From Oligoflexaceae bacterium (lineage in GTDB: Bacteria > Bdellovibrionota_B > Oligoflexia > Oligoflexales > Oligoflexaceae): a stretch of DNA of 8,336 nucleotides. The stretch spans positions 1-8,336 of the forward strand of contig CANJJY010000190.1 in the NCBI GenBank assembly GCA_947474445.1. The letters are read 5' to 3'. The translations under genes were made by a program, and so were the position numbers. Positions 1-6,343 of this stretch are shown in pieces (the stretch's first letter is position 1; every line of letters starts with the position of its first letter). The notes beneath the pieces were generated by a model that worked only from the letters and a program-made list of their open reading frames with translations, was not told where the DNA came from and searched no databases.

Positions 1-1530
1 CGCTGTGACAATTCTCTCGTGCGAATTTTTCCTCAGCTCGAAACTCTCTGGTACAAGCCAGAGAAGGGTGTCGCCGATACGGAAGTCTTAAAAGTCGTCG
101 GGCGCCTCCACGAGAATAATCCCGACCTCGATATCATTCTCTGTCTGGAACGTGCGGACGACGAGAACATGGAAACTTTTCTTAGTCACGGAGCGCGCGA
201 TATTATTTTCATCGACGAGTTCGCCGGAGATCTCAGGCCGATTCGGGCGAGTCTGCATCGACTGCGGCAGCGCAGACGCTTCGAGGCGGAACAGGCGCAT
301 GCTTTGGCTTTAGCCAAACAAGCTCTCCAAAGCAAAGCCGAATCTTTAGTCTGGCTGAGCCACGAGATCAGAACACCTATGAATGGTGTGCTCGGCATGA
401 TGGAGATATTGCAGACGACTGAACTCACAGCTGATCAGCACGAGCTCCTCGAGGTGATGTCGCGTTGTGGGCAAAGCATGATAGAGCTCGTCAGCGATGT
501 CCTTGACCTCAGTAAACTTGAAGCCAGCAAGATGGAAGTCAGAAAGAAGAGCTTCGATCCGCGTCGGCTGATCAACGACGGACTGCAGCTCTATCGACGT
601 GAGGCTGACAAGCGTCATATCAAATTGATCGCCATCGTTGCTCCCGAGGTCCCTGAGACAGTCGTCGGTGATGAGAGAAAGCTGATGCAGATTCTCAACA
701 ATCTAATCAGCAACGCCGTCAAATACACTCCAGTAGGCTCGGTGCGCGTCAGTGTCCGTTTGGAAAATCAGGATGACTCCTCGATTACCCTCAAATTTGA
801 AATCAAAGATACGGGCTACGGGATCAGTCGCGAGCAGCTACCGCGCGTGTTCGCGCCCTTTGAACAGACGGATTCAGAGGCGGTGAGCCTGCGGCCAGGG
901 ACAGGTATAGGAATGAGCCTCACCAAGCAGCTGGTCGAGCTGATGGGAGGAACCATCGGCATCACGAGCGAACTCGGCAAAGGGTCGACCTTCGAGGTCT
1001 CGCTTAATTTTGGCATTCCTCCGTTCTGGTCGAATGATCAGGCGCCGGGAATAGGCATCGCCCGTTCTGGACCTGTCTCAAAGCCGCAACGCGTGGCTGA
1101 GGTGAGGCGGCTAGGCAGCGGCAAACATATCCTCGTCGTTGATGACGATCCCATTAATCTAAAGGTGGCGCGGCGTCAACTCACCCGTCTTGCGTCGCAG
1201 GTGACGGTTGCCAGTTCAGGTGTTGAGGCGCTCGAGTTGATCGAGAAGAACAGTTTCGATCTCATCTTCGTCGATTGCCAAATGCCGCATATGGATGGCT
1301 CAGAGCTTCTCCAGATCATGCGTAAACTGCCGGAAATGAGCGACTACGTTCCTGTGATTGCCCTGACTGCTTTGGCACAGGACCGTCTCCACATCCTCGC
1401 GGAAGGCTTTGATGACTATTTGGCCAAGCCAGCTCGCCTCGAAGATATAGTTGAAGTCCTTGAGAAGTGGCTGCACTATGGAGATCGTGCAGACAAAGAC
1501 AAAGAGAGAGCGCGCAAGAATCCGGCCTAA
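1..1530 (+). CDS. Hybrid sensor histidine kinase (5' end outside window)
   Basis: This is a cytoplasm-facing hybrid kinase that should autophosphorylate a histidine and pass the phosphate to its own receiver. The frame is open to base 1, so a GTG at 19 is probably not the true start; residue numbers here count from it. Residues about 1-85 resemble the back half of a receiver (a hydrophobic strand, then GARDII like the GAxDYL motif) and look degenerate. A helical linker leads to HisKA with the H-box SHEIRTPMNG (H115). The HATPase has an N-box with N228 and N232, a G1 box DTGYGI and a G2 box GTGIGMSL. The C-terminal receiver (about 370-490) has D375-D377, phosphoacceptor D419 and K470, so it looks active. 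No membrane segment is visible in the part present. A hybrid kinase normally needs a separate Hpt phosphotransfer protein or another relay partner, and none is in the window. Class is certain; the signal is unknown. Confidence 0.95.
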   Translation, partial: RCDNSLVRIFPQLETLWYKPEKGVADTEVLKVVGRLHENNPDLDIILCLERADDENMETFLSHGARDIIFIDEFAGDLRPIRASLHRLRQRRRFEAEQAHALALAKQALQSKAESLVWLSHEIRTPMNGVLGMMEILQTTELTADQHELLEVMSRCGQSMIELVSDVLDLSKLEASKMEVRKKSFDPRRLINDGLQLYRREADKRHIKLIAIVAPEVPETVVGDERKLMQILNNLISNAVKYTPVGSVRVSVRLENQDDSSITLKFEIKDTGYGISREQLPRVFAPFEQTDSEAVSLRPGTGIGMSLTKQLVELMGGTIGITSELGKGSTFEVSLNFGIPPFWSNDQAPGIGIARSGPVSKPQRVAEVRRLGSGKHILVVDDDPINLKVARRQLTRLASQVTVASSGVEALELIEKNSFDLIFVDCQMPHMDGSELLQIMRKLPEMSDYVPVIALTALAQDRLHILAEGFDDYLAKPARLEDIVEVLEKWLHYGDRADKDKERARKNPA

Positions 1531-1551
1531 CCATCTCTACGCTTGTACGGT

Positions 1552-1579
1552 TTGACTTGACACCAAGAAATCTTATCGT
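1552..1579 (+). promoter_or_regulatory. Candidate sigma70-type promoter for topB
   Basis: TTGACT at 1552-1557 and TATCGT at 1574-1579 are separated by 16 bp. They match the -35 and -10 consensus at 5 of 6 and 4 of 6 positions. A start near 1586 would give a leader of about 78 bases that opens with the hairpin at 1588-1608. A second TTGACA at 1557-1562 has no good -10 at the right distance. Inferred from sequence only. Confidence 0.3.
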
Positions 1580-1587
1580 TTTTGTAA

Positions 1588-1608
1588 GGAGGAATCGGTA
1601 TATCCTCC
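1588..1608 (+). promoter_or_regulatory. Hairpin enclosing a strong Shine-Dalgarno-like sequence in the topB leader
   Basis: GGAGGA at 1588-1593 pairs perfectly with TCCTCC at 1603-1608 across a 9-base loop. The left arm, with TAA just before it, is a near-perfect anti-16S sequence. No ATG, GTG or TTG lies 5-10 bases downstream of it, and the topB start is about 70 bases away. It may be a 5' stabilising hairpin or a ribosome standby site. No T-run follows, so it is not an intrinsic terminator. Confidence 0.4.
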
Positions 1609-1646
1609 GAATACGCCAAAATGATGGCAAAAGGATTCTTCATTCG

Positions 1647-1654
1647 AAAAAGGA
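1647..1654 (+). promoter_or_regulatory. Ribosome binding site deciding the TTG start of topB
   Basis: AAAAAGGA ends 9 bases before the TTG at 1664. The topB frame is closed by TGA at 1622-1624 and holds no ATG or GTG before 1664. The nearby ATGs at 1621, 1624 and 1657 are in another frame. Confidence 0.6.
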
Positions 1655-1663
1655 CGATGCGCA

Positions 1664-4291
1664 TTGAAGAAGCAGGGAAAAGGACTGATAATCACCGAAA
1701 AGCCCAGCGTAGCTAAAGATATCGTTCAAGCGCTCGGAGGTTTCGAAGAGAAGTCGAAGGGAGAGTATTACGAGAGCGATCAGTACGTGTGTACCTATGC
1801 TGTCGGTCACATTCTCACGCTCCTCGAACCCGAAGATATAGACCCCGTCTATAAGCGTTGGCGCCTGGCGGACTTGCCTATCATCCCAGAGGACTTCAAG
1901 ACCAAACCTGTGCCCAACCAAAAGACGCGTTTGAATATTATCAAAAAGCTGATGGAACGCGCCGATGTCAATCACCTCATCAACGCCTGCGATGCGGCGC
2001 GCGAAGGGGAGTTGATTTTTCGTGAAATCGTGAAGTTTGTCGGCGTCGAAAAGCCCATTCATCGGCTTTGGCTCCAATCGATGACGAAAAAAGCGATCCA
2101 AGATGGATTCCAAGGTCTTCAAGACGGCGAGAAATATAGTGGACTCGCTGCCGCCGCTGCATGCCGAGCCAATGCCGATTGGCTGATCGGAATGAATGCA
2201 ACGCGCGCGCTAACAGTCCGCTTGAAAGCCAAGAATCAACGCGGCGTAGCCTGGTCCGCTGGTCGCGTGCAAACGCCGACTTTAAGCCTGCTGGTCGAGC
2301 GCGAAATTGAAGTGCTTGAACACGCGCCGATGACCTATTGGAAGGTCATCGGGAGCTTTAAGGTCCACGATCAAGTCTACGAAGGAACTTGGTACGATCC
2401 CAACTTTGATCGGAAGAACGCAACGCGTGATTTCAAAGAAGATCGCATATTCGACAAATCGAAAGCCGATGTGGTCATGCAGGTGGTCAAAGCCGGTTTG
2501 CCCGCGACGGCGAGCGAAACGCGAAAACCTTCGCCACGCACGCCGCCTCTGCTCTTCGATTTGACTTCTTTGCAAAGGACGGCCAACACGCGTTTTGGTT
2601 GGTCCGCGACGCGAACGCTGCGAGCCGCCCAGCGATGCTATGAAACGCACAAGGTCCTGACCTATCCTCGTACTAGCAGCAAGGTGCTGCCGGAAGATTA
2701 CAAAGAAGAAGTTGCGCGCATCCTCGAAGTGCTGGCGTCGCATCAGGAATACGGGCCCCACGCCGGGCATCTGCGAACAGCGGGTCTACTCAATCAAGAG
2801 AAAGTCTTCAATAACGAAGGCGTCAGTGATCACTTTGCCATCATACCCACAGGTGAAGTTCGGACGCTCGAAGGTGATGATCAGAAACTCTATGATCTTG
2901 TCACGAGACAATTCATGGCGGCTTTCTATCCTCCTTCCGTCTACGAGGAAGTCGAACGGATCACCGAGATTGCAGGTCACAATTTTCGAAGCAAGCCCCC
3001 GCGCGTTCTCAAGGAAGCCGGCTGGGAAGCTGTGTTTGGCAAAGTGCCGGACAAGAGTGATAAGTCTTTCATGGCCCTGATTGCGGGCAAAGACCGGGCT
3101 GAAGGTGTCAAAGTCGATGCTGAAGCACCGACCCTCGAAGAGCATGAGACCAAGCCGCCCGCCCGCATTTCGGAAGCGGGTCTGCTCTCGCTGATGGAAA
3201 ACGCGGGTCGTCATATCGAAAACGAAGAACTGTCGCAGGCCTTGCACGGAGCTGACGGTCTCGGAACGGCAGCGACGCGCGCTGATATCATCGAGAACTT
3301 AAAGAATCGTGAGTACGTCGATGAGAATCTGAGACCCACTCCTAAGGGCATACGTTTGATCGATATTTTGCATCGGATCAACGCCAGTCGCTTGACTTCA
3401 GCAGAGCTCACGGGACAACTCGAATTGCATCTGAATGAAGTCGAAAAAGGAGTGCGGACCGCCGCTTCTTTTATGAGCGAGATTGCATCCTATGCGAAAG
3501 ATGTCGTCGACCATACTCGCGACTTTGATTTTGAACAGATCTATCCGGACACCAATCCTTTGGGCCCTTGCCCTAATTGTGCGCGCGAAGTCTTCGAGCG
3601 TGCTTGGTTTTATGGGTGTTCGGAGAGCACGAAGCGGACCGGCAAAAAGGCCTGTGATTTCCTTATTTGGAAAGATTTTAATGGCCGCTATATAAACCCC
3701 TACGTCGTGAAGACTTTGCTCGAGAAAAAGATTACACCCGAGCTCGACGGATTCAAGAACGCTAATGGGAAAGACTATCGCGCTGTGCTCGAACTGAATG
3801 GCGGAAAGCTCGCTCGTCGCGTGATCGAGCAAAGCGAAGAAGCCAATCCCGATCTGAACATCGAGATCAACGAGGAGCCTATTGGACCTTGTCCTATGCG
3901 CTGCGCGCCTGATTGTCTGGTGATCGAAACAGCGGTCGATTATGCGTGTCATAATAAGGTCAAGGCTCGGGAAGCGGGCGAAAAGCGAGGACCTGGCTTT
4001 GGCTTTCCTCGCATACTGTGCAAGAGAAGTCTGACGCGTGAAGACGTCAAACAGTTCATTGAACAGAAAGAAACGGCGGTCATCAGTGACTTCGTTTCGA
4101 AAAAGGGACGCAAGTTTAGCGCCAAACTGGTCATGGAAAATGATTGGACGGGCTTTCGTTTCGAGTTTCCACCGCGGGTGAGCAAGGCGAAGGCGAGCGC
4201 CGCCGCTGAGGCGGAAGTCGAGGGCGAGGCGGTTCCCCTCGTCGAAGCGGCCGAAAAACCAGAAGTAGCCCCAGTTGAATCAGGTACTTAG
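1664..4291 (+). CDS. topB: DNA topoisomerase III (type IA), long form with Cys-rich C-terminus
   Basis: This enzyme cuts and rejoins single DNA strands through a 5'-phosphotyrosine, decatenating and relaxing negatively supercoiled DNA. The TOPRIM domain opens with ITEKPS (E12) and carries DAAREGE at 110-116. Aligned with the DxDxE motif, D110 and E114 are kept but the middle acidic residue is Ala112. The core includes SAGRVQTPTLSLL, the catalytic tyrosine Y334 in YPRT, SDHFAIIPT around 388-396, and GLGTAATRADII. The C-terminal part has two cysteine clusters, C636/C639/C652/C664 (a likely zinc ribbon) and C743/C747/C751/C762. It also has two topoisomerase C-terminal repeat-like segments, the last being GRKFSAKLVM leading into FRFEF. 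It ends in a low-complexity Ala/Glu tail. At 875 residues it is much longer than E. coli TopB (about 650). The start is TTG with AAAAAGGA upstream. A chromosomal role is likely, though this DAxREGE type also occurs on plasmids and ICEs. Confidence 0.95.
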   Translation: MKKQGKGLIITEKPSVAKDIVQALGGFEEKSKGEYYESDQYVCTYAVGHILTLLEPEDIDPVYKRWRLADLPIIPEDFKTKPVPNQKTRLNIIKKLMERADVNHLINACDAAREGELIFREIVKFVGVEKPIHRLWLQSMTKKAIQDGFQGLQDGEKYSGLAAAAACRANADWLIGMNATRALTVRLKAKNQRGVAWSAGRVQTPTLSLLVEREIEVLEHAPMTYWKVIGSFKVHDQVYEGTWYDPNFDRKNATRDFKEDRIFDKSKADVVMQVVKAGLPATASETRKPSPRTPPLLFDLTSLQRTANTRFGWSATRTLRAAQRCYETHKVLTYPRTSSKVLPEDYKEEVARILEVLASHQEYGPHAGHLRTAGLLNQEKVFNNEGVSDHFAIIPTGEVRTLEGDDQKLYDLVTRQFMAAFYPPSVYEEVERITEIAGHNFRSKPPRVLKEAGWEAVFGKVPDKSDKSFMALIAGKDRAEGVKVDAEAPTLEEHETKPPARISEAGLLSLMENAGRHIENEELSQALHGADGLGTAATRADIIENLKNREYVDENLRPTPKGIRLIDILHRINASRLTSAELTGQLELHLNEVEKGVRTAASFMSEIASYAKDVVDHTRDFDFEQIYPDTNPLGPCPNCAREVFERAWFYGCSESTKRTGKKACDFLIWKDFNGRYINPYVVKTLLEKKITPELDGFKNANGKDYRAVLELNGGKLARRVIEQSEEANPDLNIEINEEPIGPCPMRCAPDCLVIETAVDYACHNKVKAREAGEKRGPGFGFPRILCKRSLTREDVKQFIEQKETAVISDFVSKKGRKFSAKLVMENDWTGFRFEFPPRVSKAKASAAAEAEVEGEAVPLVEAAEKPEVAPVESGT

Positions 4292-4297
4292 GTGGTT

Positions 4298-4326
4298 TTG
4301 GTATTGTTTGGATAAAAAATTACATT
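4298..4326 (+). promoter_or_regulatory. Candidate promoter for the lectin-like lipoprotein gene
   Basis: TTGGTA at 4298-4303 and TACATT at 4321-4326 are separated by exactly 17 bp. Each matches consensus at 4 of 6 positions. It lies just after the topB stop, so the lipoprotein gene could be transcribed on its own with a leader carrying the hairpin at 4348-4376. Inferred from sequence only. Confidence 0.35.
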
Positions 4327-4347
4327 GAGGCGTAAGTCTGCCGATAA

Positions 4348-4376
4348 GGGAGAATGGTCTTTATACCATTTTTCCC
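4348..4376 (+). terminator. Hairpin with U-rich 3' arm between topB and the lipoprotein gene
   Basis: GGGAGAATGGT at 4348-4358 pairs with ACCATTTTTCCC at 4365-4376, with one G-T pair and one bulged T, around the loop CTTTAT. The inner stem AATGGT/ACCATT followed by TTT looks like a weak intrinsic terminator for topB. It sits just 2 bases before the lipoprotein Shine-Dalgarno. It could therefore be an attenuator or leader structure instead. Confidence 0.45.
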
Positions 4377-4378
4377 TC

Positions 4379-4383
4379 GGGAG
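4379..4383 (+). promoter_or_regulatory. Ribosome binding site for the lipoprotein gene
   Basis: GGGAG lies 7 bases before the ATG at 4391. It supports that start over the in-frame TTG at 4325, which would put 22 polar residues in front of the signal peptide and whose frame runs through the hairpin. Confidence 0.6.
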
Positions 4384-4390
4384 ACTGCCC

Positions 4391-5233
4391 ATGAGTCTGA
4401 CTCCTCCTCTGCGTTTCATCTGCGTCATGATCACTTTGTTCATGACGCTAGCCCTCTCCCTATCCTGCAAAGAACGACGCATCAAACCCGAATCCTCAGA
4501 AGGAAGCGACGCTAACGCCATGGCCTCCGGGAACGAAGCCGTGAGTTTTGAGACGTCAAAGGATCCGGAGGTGGAGGAAGAACTGCGCCGACTCGCACAG
4601 GAGAAGGTGTCGAGCGAAAAACGAGTCGAGGACTTGCAGAAGATGATCGAGGATCTCGAAGGAAAGATGAATGCAGGCGGCACCTTGTCGGAAGGAGATA
4701 AAGTCGCCTATCAAAAGCAACTCGAACTCATTATGAAAGAGAAGCAAGCGGCAGAAGCGCAGAAAAAAGCAGTCGAAGAAGAAATGCGCAAGGCCGCTGC
4801 GGCACGGAAACGTTTTTATATCGCATACGATAAGCCTGAGCCAACCCCCGATGATTGTCTCGCGTTCGAAGGTCAGGACCCCTCGCTCGATGGAGCCCAA
4901 CTCCGTGTTCTGCCTTGCAATAAATCGCCCCAGCAAGTGTTTATGATCGACAACATCACAGACAGCACCTTTCGCTTCGTGTCCTCTCTCAGCTCCAAAT
5001 GTATCAGTGTCTTAAACGATTCCAAGGAAGCCGATGCACAACTGGTGCAAAAGCCTTGTGGGACAATGCCTGGACAAGTTTTTAAAATGATCGAAAAAAC
5101 GGCGAATGAATTCTATTTTCAAAGTACTAACAGTGGGTTCTGTCTGAAGATCATCGGTGATGGGCACGTGCATCAAAATAATTGTCAGACTACCGCCAGT
5201 CCCTTTCATATAAACCTCGTTGAGTCGCCCTAA
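4391..5233 (+). CDS. Lipoprotein with coiled coil and ricin-type beta-trefoil lectin-like domain
   Basis: A 280-residue exported protein. The N-terminus has a positive residue, a hydrophobic core and ALSLSC, a slightly off-consensus lipobox (Ser at -3), so lipidation at C26 is likely but not certain. A polar Ser/Glu-rich linker follows. Residues about 58-142 are a highly charged helix with heptad character, broken by a GG near 96-97, and suggest a coiled coil. Residues about 155-275 contain three similar segments. Each has a cysteine pair (C156/C176, C204/C223, C251/C265), and the first two are followed by PQQVF and PGQVF. This is the ricin B pattern of Cys-bounded repeats, with QxF in place of the classic QxW. 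Such domains often bind sugars, but the missing tryptophans mean binding cannot be assumed. The likely place is the inner leaflet or the periplasmic face of the outer membrane. A terminator follows at 5242. Its job is unknown. Confidence 0.85.
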   Translation: MSLTPPLRFICVMITLFMTLALSLSCKERRIKPESSEGSDANAMASGNEAVSFETSKDPEVEEELRRLAQEKVSSEKRVEDLQKMIEDLEGKMNAGGTLSEGDKVAYQKQLELIMKEKQAAEAQKKAVEEEMRKAAAARKRFYIAYDKPEPTPDDCLAFEGQDPSLDGAQLRVLPCNKSPQQVFMIDNITDSTFRFVSSLSSKCISVLNDSKEADAQLVQKPCGTMPGQVFKMIEKTANEFYFQSTNSGFCLKIIGDGHVHQNNCQTTASPFHINLVESP

Positions 5234-5241
5234 AGTCATGG

Positions 5242-5263
5242 GGGACAGGCTGTCCCGGCTTTT
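5242..5263 (+). terminator. Intrinsic terminator after the lipoprotein gene
   Basis: GGGACA at 5242-5247 and TGTCCC at 5251-5256 form a 6-bp GC-rich stem with loop GGC, followed by GGC and TTTT at 5260-5263. It starts 9 bases after the lipoprotein stop. The T-run is short and interrupted, so termination may be partial. Confidence 0.6.
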
Positions 5264-5267
5264 GTTA

Positions 5268-5293
5268 ATCCTTCCTAAAATCACAGGAAGGAT
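5268..5293. repeat. Perfect 9-bp inverted repeat
   Basis: ATCCTTCCT at 5268-5276 and AGGAAGGAT at 5285-5293 are exact reverse complements around the 8-base loop AAAATCAC. It lies 5 bases after the lipoprotein terminator. No T-run follows on the + strand. It may be a second 3'-end hairpin or a protein binding site. Confidence 0.6.
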
Positions 5294-5318
5294 GCTGAGC
5301 GGATTCTTTGGAGCCGCG

Positions 5319-5339
5319 ATTGAGTTCATATAACTCAAT
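5319..5339. repeat. Perfect 8-bp inverted repeat, possible operator
   Basis: ATTGAGTT at 5319-5326 and AACTCAAT at 5332-5339 are exact reverse complements around the 5-base centre CATAT. The AT-rich arms and 21-bp span fit a site for a dimeric regulator better than an RNA hairpin. The binding protein is unknown. Confidence 0.45.
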
Positions 5340-5441
5340 GATTTGTCTTAAAAATAGAGAATAACTGCGCAGTAAAACACGAGATTTTTGTGACGAATGA
5401 AACCTTCCTGAATTTTCAGCTTCCTCTCAACAAACGTGCTC

Positions 5442-5459
5442 ATCAGTGTTTCAACTGAT
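5442..5459. repeat. 6-bp inverted repeat just upstream of a possible -10 element
   Basis: ATCAGT at 5442-5447 and ACTGAT at 5454-5459 surround GTTTCA. TATTAT, a 5 of 6 match to the -10 consensus, lies at 5467-5472, so the repeat would cover the -35 position. This arrangement could be an operator or activator site, but a 6-bp repeat can arise by chance. Confidence 0.3.
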
Positions 5460-5507
5460 TCTTCCCTATTATTCAAAGTTCCCCATCTAGTTTTCCCTGC
5501 GGAATAT

Positions 5508-5516
5508 TGCTAATAC
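5508..5516 (+). promoter_or_regulatory. Candidate extended -10 element for the LuxR-type gene
   Basis: TGC followed by TAATAC fits the extended -10 form, which can work without a good -35 box. A transcript starting near 5522 would exclude the ATG at 5517 and favour the start at 5571. The alternative -10 at 5467-5472 would allow either start. Confidence 0.3.
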
Positions 5517-5570
5517 ATGACCAAGTGGCATGGAACTTTGTTGAAAACAATGCATGTGCGAGTGATGCTT

Positions 5571-6212
5571 ATGAAGAAAATGTCTCTCCTTATCGTCAAT
5601 GATCATTCTATAGTTCGTGAAGGTTTAGCTCAGGTTTTGGATCGTTCCGAAGAGGTTCAAGTCGTTGCAACGGCTTCATCAAATTATCAAATCAAAGAAT
5701 TAATCCAAAAGTTAGCTCCTGACGTCCTCCTCCTAGATTTGCAGTCGCAGGCTTCCATTTATCAAATGGCGTCGGAAGCTCACGCAGCAAAGCCCGACCT
5801 CCATATCGTGCTGACCAGCTCCCTGCCTCTTCCCGAATATCAGCGCATCGCTGAACGGATCGGCGCCAAGGGTCTGATGTCGGCATTCGATGAACCCGAG
5901 CAAATGATCAGTGGATTACGGACCGTCTTTGAAGGTGGACAGTATTTCCAGATGAATCACGTGATTCGCTCTTTGGTGCAAAAGCATCGTGAAGGGGTCA
6001 ATGGCCGGCTCGAGCATCCTTTGAGCCCGCGTGAAGTCGATGTACTCTGCTGCGTAGCACAAGCCATGACAGCCAAGGAAATTGCCATGGATTTGCAGAT
6101 TAGCGTGAAGACGGTCGATCGGCACAAAGCGAATATCATGAACAAACTCAACATGCGTTCGCAGATTGAATTAGCCCGTTATGCTATCCGTAATGGTTTT
6201 GTCGAAGTTTAA
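5571..6212 (+). CDS. NarL/LuxR-family response regulator with degenerate receiver
   Basis: A 213-residue DNA-binding regulator in two domains. The receiver (about 4-125) begins LLIVNDHSIVREGL, where the usual acidic pair is Asn10-Asp11. D56 remains at the phosphorylation site (LLLDL) and T82 at the conserved Thr/Ser position. The conserved lysine of GAxGYLLKD is replaced by alanine (A105, in GAKGLMSAFD), and the usual xMP after the Asp is missing. Phosphorylation is therefore likely weak or absent. The LuxR-type helix-turn-helix (about 150-211) is intact: LSPREVDVLCCVAQ, TAKEIAMDLQISVKTVDRHKANIM, KLNMRSQIELARYAI. The start is uncertain. ATG at 5571 gives the normal short lead before the first strand, while 5517, 5565 and 5580 are in frame and no site has a strong Shine-Dalgarno. 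No cognate kinase lies next to it. It ends ahead of a strong terminator. Confidence 0.9.
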   Translation: MKKMSLLIVNDHSIVREGLAQVLDRSEEVQVVATASSNYQIKELIQKLAPDVLLLDLQSQASIYQMASEAHAAKPDLHIVLTSSLPLPEYQRIAERIGAKGLMSAFDEPEQMISGLRTVFEGGQYFQMNHVIRSLVQKHREGVNGRLEHPLSPREVDVLCCVAQAMTAKEIAMDLQISVKTVDRHKANIMNKLNMRSQIELARYAIRNGFVEV

Positions 6213-6218
6213 AGGAAT

Positions 6219-6255
6219 GAGGGAACATGAATCCCATCGGGGGTAAGTGTTCCTC
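6219..6255 (+). other. Structured 3' region after the LuxR-type gene
   Basis: GAGGGAACA at 6219-6227 pairs with TGTTCCTC at 6248-6255, leaving one G bulged. Inside it ATCCC at 6231-6235 can pair with GGGGT at 6240-6244. Together with the terminator that follows, this gives about 100 bases of structured RNA downstream of the stop. It could be a 3' UTR element or a small RNA released from the transcript; nothing identifies a known family. Confidence 0.35.
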
Positions 6256-6269
6256 CAGTTGATAGATCG

Positions 6270-6317
6270 ACTCGGCTTATGCATTCCCAGAAGGACGTAT
6301 AAGCCGAGTTTCTTTCT
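6270..6317 (+). terminator. Strong intrinsic terminator of the LuxR-type gene
   Basis: ACTCGGCTTAT at 6270-6280 and ATAAGCCGAGT at 6299-6309 are a perfect 11-bp stem. It can extend inward by a G-T and a C-G pair, and TCC/GGA pair inside the loop. TTTCTTTCT follows on the + strand. There is no matching T-run in the other direction, so it serves the + strand gene, although it also sits downstream of the convergent small gene. Confidence 0.85.
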
Positions 6318-6343
6318 GGTAGATGTTCTCTACAGGTTTGATG

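Larger units (their letters stand above)
5234..5570. other. Gene-free stretch with several inverted repeats upstream of the LuxR-type gene
   Basis: No credible coding frame lies here. It holds the terminator at 5242-5263 and three further inverted repeats, listed separately (5268-5293, 5319-5339, 5442-5459). It also holds AT-rich DNA with two possible -10 elements for the downstream gene: TATTAT at 5467-5472 and an extended TGCTAATAC at 5508-5516. Neither has a convincing -35 box, so an activator-dependent promoter is possible. Confidence 0.6.

Noticed and set aside
3398..3952. A 184-residue open frame on the - strand inside topB, with others at 1640-2122 and 2282-2770
   Set aside because: They lie opposite a clear topoisomerase gene, lack recognisable domains, and are typical antisense shadows of a GC-rich coding strand.
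4325..4390. A longer N-terminus for the lipoprotein from TTG at 4325
   Set aside because: It would bury the signal peptide behind 22 polar residues and its frame spans the hairpin. The ATG at 4391 has GGGAG in place.
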